Positions 1 to 8,099 of a stretch of DNA of 64,000 nucleotides are shown one piece after another (the first letter of the stretch is position 1; every line of letters begins with the position of its first letter). Source of the DNA: Roseibium salinum. GTDB taxonomy: Bacteria > Pseudomonadota > Alphaproteobacteria > Rhizobiales > Stappiaceae. The translations under genes were made by a program, and so were the position numbers. The stretch spans positions 2,418,001-2,482,000 of the forward strand of contig NZ_JAPEVI010000003.1 in the NCBI RefSeq assembly GCF_026240905.1. The letters are read 5' to 3'. The notes under the pieces were generated by a model. That model was not told the origin of the DNA, did no database searches, and worked only from the letters and a program-made list of their open reading frames with translations.

Positions 1-1148
1 AATTCGTTGAAATAGGCCTTGTTCAGGACTTCCACGCCCGGAACGTCCGCGAGGCGTTTCTTCAGCTTCACCGCATTGGCGTGGTTGATGCGGGCGAGCT
101 TGGTCAGACCCGCCTGCCCCAGAAGCGACATGTGGATGGTGAACGCCAGGCAGCAGAGGCCGGAATTGGTGCAGATGTTGGACGTCGCCTTGTCGCGGCG
201 GATATGCTGCTCGCGGGTCGACAGCGTCAGCACGAAGCCGCGCTTGCCTTCCGCGTCGACGGTCTCGCCGCAGAGCCGGCCCGGCATCTGGCGGACATAT
301 TTCTGACGCGTGGCAAACAGGCCCACGTAAGGGCCGCCGAAGTTGAGGCCGTTGCCGATGGACTGGCCTTCGCCGACGACGATGTCCGCGCCTTGCGTTC
401 CCGGCGGCTCGATGAGGCCGAGCGATACCACCTCGGTGAAGACAGCAATCAGCAGCGCATTGTGCTCGTGGGCCTTTTCGGCAATCGGCTTCAGGTCGAT
501 CAGCTGGCCGTAGAAGGACGGCGACTGGACCACGACGCAGGAGGTCTCGTCATCGATCTGGGCAAGAATGTCCTCGGTGCCCGTCGGGTCGGCCGGCAGG
601 CTGACGACCTTGTCGCCGGCCATGTTGGAGAGACCCTCGACGACTTCCCGGTATTGCGGATGGAGCCCGCCGGAAAGCACCGCCTTGTTGCGCTTGGTCA
701 CCCGGTGCGCCATCAGCACCGCCTCGCCGGTGCCGGTGGAGCCGTCATACATGGAGGCGTTGGCGACATCCATGGCGGTGAGACGGGCGACCTGGGTCTG
801 GAACTCGAACAGGTATTGCAGCGTGCCCTGCGTGATTTCCGGCTGGTAAGGCGTATAGGAGGTCAGAAACTCGGACCGCTGGATCAGATGATCGACCGTA
901 GCCGGAACGTGGTGCTTGTAGGCACCGGCACCGACGAAGAACGGCACGGAGCCCGCAGAGGTGTTCTTCGCGGCCATGTGCGAGAGCTTGCGCTCCACTT
1001 CCAGTTCGCTGGCACGTTTCGGTAGGTCCAAAAGGCGCTCCAGGCGGACATTCTCGGGAATGTCCGCGAAGAGCTCGTCAATCGATTTGACGCCGATCCG
1101 CGCAAGCATGTCGCTGCGGTCGGTATCGTTCAAAGGCAGGTAGCGCAT
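1..1148 (-). CDS. gcvPA: Glycine dehydrogenase (decarboxylating) subunit 1, GcvPA, 3' end cut off
   Basis: This encodes the N-terminal half of the split P-protein of the glycine cleavage system, the PLP enzyme that decarboxylates glycine and passes the aminomethyl group to lipoylated GcvH. The start is the ATG at 1146-1148, preceded by a GGGAGC ribosome binding site. The reading frame is open for 382 codons to the window edge, against roughly 450 for the family, so about 65 residues are missing. It opens [15 protein letters not shown] and keeps the GcvPA-type stretches [11 protein letters not shown] and [15 protein letters not shown]. The PLP-lysine lies in the second subunit (GcvPB), expected beyond the left edge. 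It follows gcvT, gcvH and an OsmC-like gene on the same strand, so co-expression is likely, although 269 bases separate it from the OsmC gene. Confidence 0.93.
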   Translation of the reverse strand, partial: MRYLPLNDTDRSDMLARIGVKSIDELFADIPENVRLERLLDLPKRASELEVERKLSHMAAKNTSAGSVPFFVGAGAYKHHVPATVDHLIQRSEFLTSYTPYQPEITQGTLQYLFEFQTQVARLTAMDVANASMYDGSTGTGEAVLMAHRVTKRNKAVLSGGLHPQYREVVEGLSNMAGDKVVSLPADPTGTEDILAQIDDETSCVVVQSPSFYGQLIDLKPIAEKAHEHNALLIAVFTEVVSLGLIEPPGTQGADIVVGEGQSIGNGLNFGGPYVGLFATRQKYVRQMPGRLCGETVDAEGKRGFVLTLSTREQHIRRDKATSNICTNSGLCCLAFTIHMSLLGQAGLTKLARINHANAVKLKKRLADVPGVEVLNKAYFNE

Positions 1149-1417
1149 ATGGGCTGCTCCCAAGGTTAGGTTTGTTCCCGCGAACGGCGTGCCGATTGCC
1201 CGGCAGTCGTCCCGGCCGGGCGCAGTGCCGAGCCGGGACCCACTCGTTCGCGGAGCGGTTAATCGTTTCCAAGAGCCAGTGGCCGTTTCCAGAGTCTCGG
1301 TGCCAATGTCTCAATGCCGGCGTCTCACCCGCCGTCACGGCGGCAAGACGGTCGGCGGGCAGGCGCCGGATTTGCGATCGCACGCGGTGCGGTGGGACAC
1401 TGGCGGTTGCCCGTCCT
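1149..1417. other. Intergenic gap between the OsmC-like gene and gcvPA
   Basis: There is no convincing gene here. The only recognisable element is the ribosome binding site of gcvPA just above position 1148. Frames that stay open across it do not resemble proteins and overlap one another on both strands. I see no clear terminator, so readthrough from the gcvT promoter into gcvPA remains possible. Confidence 0.5.
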
Positions 1418-1921
1418 TCAGACGTCTGCGTGGCGCGATGGCGCGACGCGGCGGAGAGGTGCGGGCTCCACCACAATCTCGCATTTCACCGAGTTGGCGA
1501 TGAAACAGATGCCATGCGCCTCTTCGTGCAGATTGCTCAGCCGGGCCGGATCCGGCTCGTCCCCGCCGGCCAGCGTGACTTCCGGCCGAAGCACCACCTT
1601 CGTGATCGCCATTCTGCCCCTGGCCACACGGTTCAATTCACCCCGCGCCCGGTCGCGATAGCCGGACACGTTCAGATTTGCCCGGCGCGCCAGATGCAGA
1701 AAGGACATCATGTGGCAGGAGGAGATGGCGGCAACGAGGGCCTCTTCCGGATCGACAGCTGCCTCGACCGAATACGGCAGGGGCACAACACTCGGCGAGG
1801 CGCTTGCGGGGACTTCCAGTCCGCCGTCAAAGCGCCAGACATGCGCGCGGGAATAGGCATTGGCGGCAAAGTCGCCGGCGCAGGTCCAATCCACCTCGGC
1901 TGAGTGATAATGCCCCGCCAT
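1418..1921 (-). CDS. OsmC family peroxiredoxin-like protein
   Basis: This 167-residue protein belongs to the OsmC/Ohr fold, whose members reduce organic or fatty-acid hydroperoxides using two cysteines. The two expected cysteines are present: C69 in AISSCHMMSFL and C139 in EEAHGICFIANS. The VDPEEALVAAISSCH stretch is typical of the OsmC branch rather than Ohr. The ATG at 1921 lies 3 bases past the gcvH stop codon, so it is read from the same message as gcvT and gcvH. An OsmC protein inside a glycine cleavage operon has no obvious role; protection of the lipoyl/dihydrolipoyl chemistry from peroxides is one guess. Substrate is unknown. Confidence 0.87.
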   Translation of the reverse strand: MAGHYHSAEVDWTCAGDFAANAYSRAHVWRFDGGLEVPASASPSVVPLPYSVEAAVDPEEALVAAISSCHMMSFLHLARRANLNVSGYRDRARGELNRVARGRMAITKVVLRPEVTLAGGDEPDPARLSNLHEEAHGICFIANSVKCEIVVEPAPLRRVAPSRHADV

Positions 1922-1924
1922 CGC

Positions 1925-2296
1925 TCAGAGCGTCTCCACGTAGGCCTTGTAGGCGGCTTCGTCCATCAGCTCGCTGAGCTGGTCCGCATTGCCGACCTTC
2001 AGTTTCAGGAACCAGGCGGCGCCTTCCGGATCTTCATTGACCTTGGCCGGTTCGTCGGCAAGCACGTTGTTGGCAGCAACGACTTCGCCGTCAATCGGCG
2101 CATAGACTTCGCTGGCCGCTTTCACGGATTCCACGACGGCGGCTTCATCGCCCTGGGAGAGCTGTTTGCCTGCCTCCGGCAGCTCGACATAAACGACATC
2201 GCCGAGCTGTTCCTGGGCATAGGCCGTGATGCCGACGGTGGCGACATCGCCGTCCACGGAAATCCACTCGTGGTCTTTGGAGTAATAGGTTGTCAT
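1925..2296 (-). CDS. gcvH: Glycine cleavage system H protein
   Basis: GcvH is the small lipoyl carrier that shuttles the aminomethyl group from the P-protein to the T-protein and returns to the L-protein for reoxidation. The product is 123 residues, normal for the family, and begins [12 protein letters not shown]. The lipoylation site is K59 in the motif [13 protein letters not shown]. It lies 20 bases downstream of gcvT and 3 bases upstream of the OsmC-like gene, in one transcription unit under the glycine riboswitch. Confidence 0.97.
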   Translation of the reverse strand: MTTYYSKDHEWISVDGDVATVGITAYAQEQLGDVVYVELPEAGKQLSQGDEAAVVESVKAASEVYAPIDGEVVAANNVLADEPAKVNEDPEGAAWFLKLKVGNADQLSELMDEAAYKAYVETL

Positions 2297-2316
2297 TGTT
2301 CGGTGTCCAGTTGAAA

Positions 2317-3468
2317 TCAGGATTTTGGTTTGCGGTAATAGCGGTTCGGCACGAAGGGCATGTCCGCGACGGTGGCCGGCAGACGGCGGCCACGCACGAT
2401 CAGTTCCAGCCGGGTGCCGGTGGCAGCGTGGTTCGCGGGCACATAGCCCATGGCGATCGGCGCGCCGACGGTGGGGGCGAAGCCGCCGGAGGTGACGGTT
2501 CCGACCACCGGTCCGTCCGGCAGCGCAATCTCGGCGCCCTCGCGCGCCGGCGCCTTGCCGTCCAGTGCAAGACCTACGCGGATGCGGCCCGGCCCGTCCT
2601 TCAGCTCCGATTGAATACGTTCGGCGCCCGGAAAGCCGCCTTCTTCGCGGCGGCGCTTCTGCATGCAGAAGGTGATGGCCCCTTCCACCGGAGAGGTGGT
2701 TTCGTCGATATCGTGGCCATAGAGACAGAGCCCGGCCTCCAGGCGCAGACTGTCGCGGGCGCCCAGGCCAACCGGTTCAACGCGATTGTCGGCAAGAAGC
2801 GCCCGGGCGATCGCCTCCGCCGCCCCGGCCGGCACCGACATCTCCACCCCGTCCTCGCCGGTATAGCCGGCGCGGGCAATGTGGCAGGCGATGCCGTCGA
2901 ATTCCATCGGCGCAGCCGACATGAAGGCGAGCTCCGCGGCCTCGGGCGCGTGGGCGGCAACGGCCGCCACGGCCTCAGGCCCCTGCACTGCGATCAACGC
3001 ACGGTCCTCGAGCACTTGAAGCTCGACATTCTCGGGAAGATTGGCGCGGAAATGGGCGTAGTCGACCTCCTTGCGAGCGGCATTGACGACAAGCATCAGC
3101 TTGCCGTCGTCTTCCTCGGAAACCGGGCGCGTGACCATGAGATCATCGATGATGCCGCCTTCCTCGTTGAGAAGCACGGTGTAGCGCTGGCGGCCCCGGC
3201 CGAGCTCGACGAAATTGGAGGGCGTCAGGGCTTCCAGGGCGCGGGCGGTGGTCTCGTGGTCCGGCCCGGTCAGCAGCGCCTGCCCCATATGGGAGACGTC
3301 GAACAGTCCTGCCTTCGTGCGGGTGTGCTGGTGTTCGGCCATGATGCCGGACTTGTACTGCACCGGCATGGAATAGCCCGCGAAAGGCACCATGCGTGCG
3401 CCCAGTTCCGTGTGAAGGTCGTGAAGAGGCGTTTGTTTCAGATCACTGTCTGCAACGTTATCCGCCAT
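2317..3468 (-). CDS. gcvT: Glycine cleavage system T protein (aminomethyltransferase)
   Basis: GcvT transfers the methylene group from aminomethyl-lipoyl GcvH to tetrahydrofolate, releasing ammonia. The 383-residue product has the family opening [20 protein letters not shown] and the [10 protein letters not shown] motif near residue 55. The ATG at 3468 has a GAGGA ribosome binding site six bases upstream. It is the first gene of the unit gcvT-gcvH-osmC-like-(gcvPA), and its leader carries a tandem glycine riboswitch, so expression should rise with glycine. Confidence 0.97.
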   Translation of the reverse strand: MADNVADSDLKQTPLHDLHTELGARMVPFAGYSMPVQYKSGIMAEHQHTRTKAGLFDVSHMGQALLTGPDHETTARALEALTPSNFVELGRGRQRYTVLLNEEGGIIDDLMVTRPVSEEDDGKLMLVVNAARKEVDYAHFRANLPENVELQVLEDRALIAVQGPEAVAAVAAHAPEAAELAFMSAAPMEFDGIACHIARAGYTGEDGVEMSVPAGAAEAIARALLADNRVEPVGLGARDSLRLEAGLCLYGHDIDETTSPVEGAITFCMQKRRREEGGFPGAERIQSELKDGPGRIRVGLALDGKAPAREGAEIALPDGPVVGTVTSGGFAPTVGAPIAMGYVPANHAATGTRLELIVRGRRLPATVADMPFVPNRYYRKPKS

Positions 3469-3534
3469 AAAGGGTCCTCGCGTTGGGGTTGCGCAGTCCC
3501 GGACTATCCCTTGCGGGCCTCGTCCGTCTGCACC

Positions 3535-3737
3535 CCCTCTGTCCGAGTACCTGAGAGATTTCCCGAAGGCGCCTTGCGGCTCCCGGCGGTTACTCCTTCG
3601 GTGAGCAGTCCGCGAGATCCGTTCGCGCGGAGCACTGCTTTCCAGAGCGTTTTCGAGTGTGCGGTCCTTTTGCCTGAGAGTTTCCGGGGCGGTTGCTCCT
3701 TCGGCGCCGGGATCCTTTCACCCGGCCTCTCCCGCAC
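3535..3737 (-). promoter_or_regulatory. Tandem glycine riboswitch upstream of gcvT
   Basis: Read on the minus strand, two glycine aptamers follow each other. The first (about 3661-3737) starts GGGAGAGG and contains CGCCGAAGGAGCAA and ACTCTCAGGCAAAAGGACC. The second (about 3535-3650) contains CACCGAAGGAGTAACCGCC and AATCTCTCAGGTACTCGGAC. These are the hallmark conserved blocks of the gcvT element. It ends about 65 bases before the gcvT start. In this class glycine binding normally turns the gene on, allowing the cleavage system to consume excess glycine. Boundaries are approximate. Confidence 0.93.
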
Positions 3738-3790
3738 AAGCTTCAGCGTGTTGCCACGCCAACCAGGGGACGACCCTGATTTAGGGCGCG

Positions 3791-3819
3791 ATTGTGCGAG
3801 GCAGACATGATCTTGTCAA
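3791..3819 (-). promoter_or_regulatory. Predicted sigma70-type promoter for the gcvT riboswitch leader
   Basis: On the minus strand TTGACA (3814-3819) is followed after exactly 17 bases by CACAAT (3791-3796). A start of transcription near 3784 would place the riboswitch about 45 bases into the leader. The -35 is a perfect consensus match and the -10 matches at four of six positions. Confidence 0.6.
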
Positions 3820-3889
3820 CATGCGACATTCTGATGCCGGATATTTGCCGGTGCACAAGTTTTTCCGGCAGCTCTTCCGTGAGGGGGCG

Positions 3890-4471
3890 TCAGCGGCCGC
3901 CCTCGTCAAAACCGAAGACGACCTTCACGCTCTCGTTTGCCGGTACGGTTAAGTTCCCTTCGATCAGGGTCCATTTTTCACTCGGAGCCCCGGCGCCGAG
4001 CGTCACCGGGACCTTCAGGACCTCGGAGGAAAGCGGCTTCGCGCCGCTGCCGCCGGGTACGATCGCGATGCGCAGCGGCAGAATCACTTCCCCGCCCTGC
4101 CATGCCGGTCCCGGCGTGACATTGCCGGAGAACCCGGCTTTCATTTGCCTTTGGCCGTCGGCGCCCTGCGTACAGGTATTTGCCCAGTCCTCGATGGTTG
4201 CCTGGTAAAGCAGGCCTTCCGCCTGGTCTTCCTTGCCCCGGGCGTATTTCATGATCAGAAAGGTGTTTGTCTTCAGCTGCATCGGCGGACAGGAAACCGG
4301 AGGCGCAAAGGTTTCAGGAGAGATTTCGATCGGCTCCTGGCCGCCGGAGATGATCTTTCCTGCAACACTGTCCGAACCCGCGCCGCATCCGCTCAAAGCC
4401 GCCGCGCAGATACCAAGGGTGAACATCGTTTTCAGTCTGGATTTGGCTACGGCTTGAAATGCACTGATCAT
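3890..4471 (-). CDS. Putative lipoprotein of unknown function
   Basis: The 193-residue product has a basic N-terminus, a hydrophobic stretch and a lipobox LSGC with the modified cysteine at C29, so it should be exported and lipid-anchored. The mature part has three further cysteines, including one in PVSCPP and one in NTCTQG, that could form a disulfide in the periplasm. No enzyme motif is visible and I do not recognise the family with certainty. An internal ATG (M16) could also serve as the start and would still leave a signal peptide. It lies upstream of the gcv promoter on the same strand and divergent from ispH. Confidence 0.75.
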   Translation of the reverse strand: MISAFQAVAKSRLKTMFTLGICAAALSGCGAGSDSVAGKIISGGQEPIEISPETFAPPVSCPPMQLKTNTFLIMKYARGKEDQAEGLLYQATIEDWANTCTQGADGQRQMKAGFSGNVTPGPAWQGGEVILPLRIAIVPGGSGAKPLSSEVLKVPVTLGAGAPSEKWTLIEGNLTVPANESVKVVFGFDEGGR

Positions 4472-4598
4472 CTTCTACCCATTTGAACGCAACGCAATCT
4501 GGCTGCGCTTCATAGCAGCTACGTATTTGCTTGGCGAGACTTGTAGAGCCATGTCCAGCCAATATGACTGAATCGGTGCGCAGATCGACGCGGCTCCC

Positions 4599-4627
4599 TT
4601 GACAGAGCGGACCTGCAAGCCCTTATT
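4599..4627 (+). promoter_or_regulatory. Possible promoter for ispH-thrB-rnhA
   Basis: TTGACA at 4599-4604 is a perfect -35 hexamer. With a 17-base spacer the -10 would be CTTATT (4622-4627), a weak three-of-six match. Its position 30 bases above the ispH start codon fits a short leader. The -10 is the doubtful part. Confidence 0.4.
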
Positions 4628-4657
4628 GCGCGCATAAAGGTTTGTCGAAAGTGCATC

Positions 4658-5656
4658 ATGTCAGAGACCGCGACAGCAAAACCAGCCCTCTCCATCCACC
4701 TGTGCGCCCCACGCGGCTTCTGCGCCGGAGTGGACCGGGCGATCCAGATCGTGGAACTTGCGCTGGAGAAATACGGTAGCCCCGTCTATGTGCGCCACGA
4801 AATCGTGCATAACAAATTCGTGGTGGACGGCCTGAAGGCCAAGGGCGCCGTATTCGTCGAGGAACTGGAAGAGATTCCGGCCGAGCACACCGACAGACCG
4901 GTGGTGTTCTCGGCCCATGGCGTGCCGAAAGCGGTTCCGCAGGACGCGCAGACGCGCAAGATGTTCTATCTGGACGCCACCTGCCCGCTGGTTTCGAAGG
5001 TCCACAAGGAAGCGGTCATCCATTTCCGGCGCGACCGGGAAATCCTCCTGATCGGCCACGCGGGCCATCCGGAAGTGATCGGCACCATGGGCCAGTTGCC
5101 GGAAGGCACGGTGACGCTGATCGAAACCGAAGAAGACGCCCGCGCCTATACGCCGAAAACCGGCCGGACGCTCGCCTATATCACCCAGACCACGCTCTCG
5201 GTCGATGATACGGCCGGGATCGTCGCCGTCCTGCAGGAGCGGTTTCCGGAAATCGTCGCCCCGCACAAGGAAGACATCTGCTATGCGACGACGAACCGCC
5301 AGGAAGCGGTCAAGCATGTGGCGCCCAGGGTGGAGGCGATGATCGTGGTCGGCGCCCCCAACTCCTCGAATTCGCAGCGCCTTCGGGAAGTCGCCGAGCG
5401 TGCGGGCTGCAGGACCGCGGTGCTCATACAGCGCGCCAGCGACATCGACTGGCAGGATTTCGAGGGGATCCGCTCCCTGGGGCTGACGGCCGGTGCCTCG
5501 GCGCCCGAGACCCTGGTAGAGGAAATCATCGACGCCTTCGCCGACCGGTTCGATGTGACCGTCGAAACCGTCCGCACAGCGGAAGAAACGATTTCCTTCA
5601 ACCTGCCGCGCGAGCTCCGGGACATGCTTTCCCAGGCTCAGGCCGCCAGCGGATAA
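4658..5656 (+). CDS. ispH: 4-hydroxy-3-methylbut-2-enyl diphosphate reductase
   Basis: IspH performs the last step of the MEP isoprenoid pathway, reducing HMBPP to IPP and DMAPP with a [4Fe-4S] cluster. The 332-residue product has the three cluster cysteines C22 ([12 protein letters not shown]), C109 ([12 protein letters not shown]) and C208 ([12 protein letters not shown]), plus the catalytic glutamate E139 in [11 protein letters not shown]. It heads a plus-strand cluster with thrB four bases downstream and rnhA overlapping thrB, an arrangement common in Hyphomicrobiales. Confidence 0.98.
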   Translation: MSETATAKPALSIHLCAPRGFCAGVDRAIQIVELALEKYGSPVYVRHEIVHNKFVVDGLKAKGAVFVEELEEIPAEHTDRPVVFSAHGVPKAVPQDAQTRKMFYLDATCPLVSKVHKEAVIHFRRDREILLIGHAGHPEVIGTMGQLPEGTVTLIETEEDARAYTPKTGRTLAYITQTTLSVDDTAGIVAVLQERFPEIVAPHKEDICYATTNRQEAVKHVAPRVEAMIVVGAPNSSNSQRLREVAERAGCRTAVLIQRASDIDWQDFEGIRSLGLTAGASAPETLVEEIIDAFADRFDVTVETVRTAEETISFNLPRELRDMLSQAQAASG

Positions 5657-5660
5657 GAAT

Positions 5661-6626
5661 ATGGCTGTTTATACCGAAGTCACCGATGAGGAACTCAACA
5701 GCTTCATCGGCAACTACGATGTCGGGCGCCTGCTCTCCTTCAAGGGCATCGCCGAAGGGGTCGAGAACAGCAATTTCCTGCTTCACACGGACAAGGCCTC
5801 CTACATCCTGACGCTCTACGAAAAGCGTGTGAACCCGGACGACCTGCCCTATTTCCTCAATCTCCTGCAGCATCTTGCGCGCAAGGGGCTCTCCTGCCCC
5901 ACGCCCGTTCCCTCACGGGACGGCAAGCTGCTCGGTACGCTGGCGGGACGCCCCGCCGCGCTCGTGACCTTCCTGGAAGGCATGTGGGTCAAGCGCCCGC
6001 GGGTCGACCATTGCAGCGAGCTGGGCAAGGCCATGGCGGAGCTGCACCTGGACGGCATGGACTATGAGGGCTACCGCAAGAATGCGCTGGACGTCACCGG
6101 CTGGCGGCCGCTGTTCGAGCAGTGCGGCGCGCGCACCGACAGCGTCCATGCGGGACTGGGCGCGGAGATTTCCCGGGAACTCGATTATCTGGAAGCCAAC
6201 TGGCCGGCGGACCTGCCGAAGGGCGTGATCCATGCGGATCTTTTCCCGGACAACGTGTTTTTTCTCGGCGACGAACTCTCCGGCCTGATCGACTTCTATT
6301 TCGCCTGCAACGACGCCCTGGCCTATGACATCGCCATCTGCCTCAATGCCTGGTGCTTCGAGCACGACGGCTCGTTCAACGTCACGAAGGCGCGGGCGCT
6401 GCTGAAGGGATATGCATCCGTCCGGCCGCTCGAAACGGACGAATATGAGGCGCTGCCGATCCTCTGCCGGGGCGCGGCGCTGCGGTTTCTGCTGACAAGG
6501 CTCTATGACTGGCTGAGCGTTCCGCAAGGCGCGCTGGTGACCCCGAAGGACCCGCTGGAGTATCTGAAAAAACTCCGCTTCCACCAGACGGTCGGCAACG
6601 CACAAGCATACGGGCTGGAACGATGA
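5661..6626 (+). CDS. thrB: Homoserine kinase (aminoglycoside-phosphotransferase-fold type)
   Basis: This is the alphaproteobacterial-type homoserine kinase, which phosphorylates homoserine to feed threonine synthase. It is not the GHMP-type enzyme of enterics but has the APH/choline-kinase fold: the catalytic loop [13 protein letters not shown] carries H191, D193 and N198, and D211 in LIDFYFA binds magnesium. The product is 321 residues, the usual length. It starts four bases after ispH and its stop overlaps the rnhA start (ATGA). Its pathway partner thrC is at 12990-14396 on the other strand. Confidence 0.95.
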   Translation: MAVYTEVTDEELNSFIGNYDVGRLLSFKGIAEGVENSNFLLHTDKASYILTLYEKRVNPDDLPYFLNLLQHLARKGLSCPTPVPSRDGKLLGTLAGRPAALVTFLEGMWVKRPRVDHCSELGKAMAELHLDGMDYEGYRKNALDVTGWRPLFEQCGARTDSVHAGLGAEISRELDYLEANWPADLPKGVIHADLFPDNVFFLGDELSGLIDFYFACNDALAYDIAICLNAWCFEHDGSFNVTKARALLKGYASVRPLETDEYEALPILCRGAALRFLLTRLYDWLSVPQGALVTPKDPLEYLKKLRFHQTVGNAQAYGLER

Positions 6627-7075
6627 GCAGCGTCAGGCGCGTGGCGATCTACACCGACGGGGCCTGTTCGGGAAATCCCGGGCCGGGCGGATGGGGTGCA
6701 CTCCTGCGCTTTGGCGAACACGAGAAAGAGCTGTGCGGCGGCGAAGCCGTCACCACGAACAACCGCATGGAACTGACCGCCGCCATAGAGGGCCTCAACG
6801 CCCTCACCCGCCCCTGCGCGATCGATCTTTATACCGACAGCACCTATGTCCGCAGCGGCATCCACGAGTGGCTGGACGGCTGGAAACGCAAGAACTGGCG
6901 GACCGCGGCCAACAAGCCCGTGAAGAACGCGGATCTCTGGCAGGCTCTCGACGCGGCAAGGCAACGCCACGACGTAACCTGGCACTGGGTCAAGGGCCAC
7001 GCGGGCCATCCGGAAAATGAACGTGCGGATGCGCTGGCGCGGGGCGGCATGGCCCCGTATAAGAATGGCGCATAG
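6623..7075 (+). CDS. rnhA: Ribonuclease HI
   Basis: RNase HI cuts the RNA strand of RNA-DNA hybrids during replication and R-loop removal. The 150-residue protein keeps the four acidic catalytic residues: D12 in [12 protein letters not shown]50 in [11 protein letters not shown]72 in LYTDSTYV and D136 in ENERADALA, and the handle-region histidine in WVKGHAGHP. It overlaps the thrB stop by four bases, so it is probably translationally coupled. Confidence 0.97.
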   Translation: MSSVRRVAIYTDGACSGNPGPGGWGALLRFGEHEKELCGGEAVTTNNRMELTAAIEGLNALTRPCAIDLYTDSTYVRSGIHEWLDGWKRKNWRTAANKPVKNADLWQALDAARQRHDVTWHWVKGHAGHPENERADALARGGMAPYKNGA

Positions 7076-7146
7076 CCGCGAAACCGAACCTCGCCGCGGT
7101 CAAATGATTCAATATTGTCGAGAAATGCTCTAGCAGGGGATTTCAC

Positions 7147-8071
7147 GTGAGAGTTTCCTGGTGGTCAGCCACTGCATCGACTCGCCTTGCCGAGCGGGAA
7201 AACGCTGGCCCGGTGCTTATCATGGCGAGATCCAACCTCCGGCGGATACAACGCCCGGGTTCTGAGCGACGTCCGGGACCGGCTCGAGAAGCGTGGCTGC
7301 AGCACCGAGATCAGGCTCACCCGCCATGCCGGCGAAATCGGTGAGGTCTGCTGCGATCCGGATCTGCGGGTGGGAACCTTCGTGGTGGCGGGAGGCGACG
7401 GCTCGATCAACGAGGCGCTGACCGGCTTTCAGACCCATCCCGACCCGCCGCCGCTTGCCGTCATTCCGTTCGGCACGGCCAATGTCCTAGCCCTGGAACT
7501 TTCCCTGCCCCGCAATGCCGCCGCGATTGCGGACATGATCCTCCAACGGAAGACAAGCGCGCTCCATTACGGCCTTTGCAACGGCCGCCCCTTCGTGCTG
7601 ATGGTGTCCAGCGGTTTCGATGCGGAGGTCGTTCATGCGGTGCCGCTTCACCTGAAGCGCCGGCTCGGTAAACTCGCCTATGTGATCACGGCGATCCGCA
7701 CCGGCGTGAAGCGCAAGAGTACGGATCTCACGATCACGCTGGACGGAGAACAACTCACCGGCAAATTCGCCGTTGCCAGCAACGCCCGGCACTATGGCGG
7801 CCCCTTCGTCATCTGTCCGGGCGGGGCGACCCACCCCGGACTGCACATGCTGGTCTTGGAGAGGGACGACCCCTTGTCGTCGTTCGGTTACGGCCTTGCG
7901 CTGCTGCTGGGCCGGATCCATAAGGCGCGCGGGGTGACCGTAAGGCCGTTTTCGTCGGCAACGATCACCTCGACGGGCCCGGTTGCGGCCCAGATCGACG
8001 GCGATGCTTTCGGTTCCACGCCTCTGGAAATCCGCCAGACGGACCGGACGGTGCCGGTCCTGGTGCCGTGA
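7147..8071 (+). CDS. Diacylglycerol/lipid kinase family protein, with an apparent frameshift near 7229
   Basis: The product belongs to the DAGK catalytic family (YegS/DgkB type) that phosphorylates lipids. The frame open to the stop at 8071 contains DPTSGGYNARVL, the ATP-binding VVAGGDGSINEAL and PFGTANVLAL, and a C-terminal beta domain. Its only start option is a TTG at 7187 without a good ribosome binding site. A different frame begins at GTG 7147 behind AGGGGA and reads GPVLIMA just before position 7228. Deleting one base (G7229) joins the two as VLIMANPTSGGYN, exactly the expected family N-terminus. I therefore mark 7147-8071 as the gene and suspect a one-base insertion. If the indel is real, a shortened protein from 7187 may still be made. 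Confidence 0.8.
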
Positions 8072-8099
8072 TCATGCACCGGGTGACGGGCGGCGAGCC

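Noticed and set aside
3504..3737. 77-codon open frame on the minus strand
   Set aside because: It lies entirely within the tandem glycine riboswitch, whose conserved RNA blocks explain the sequence.
2290..3810. 506-codon plus-strand frame
   Set aside because: It is antisense to gcvT and the riboswitch and has no protein family features; long antisense frames are expected in GC-rich DNA.
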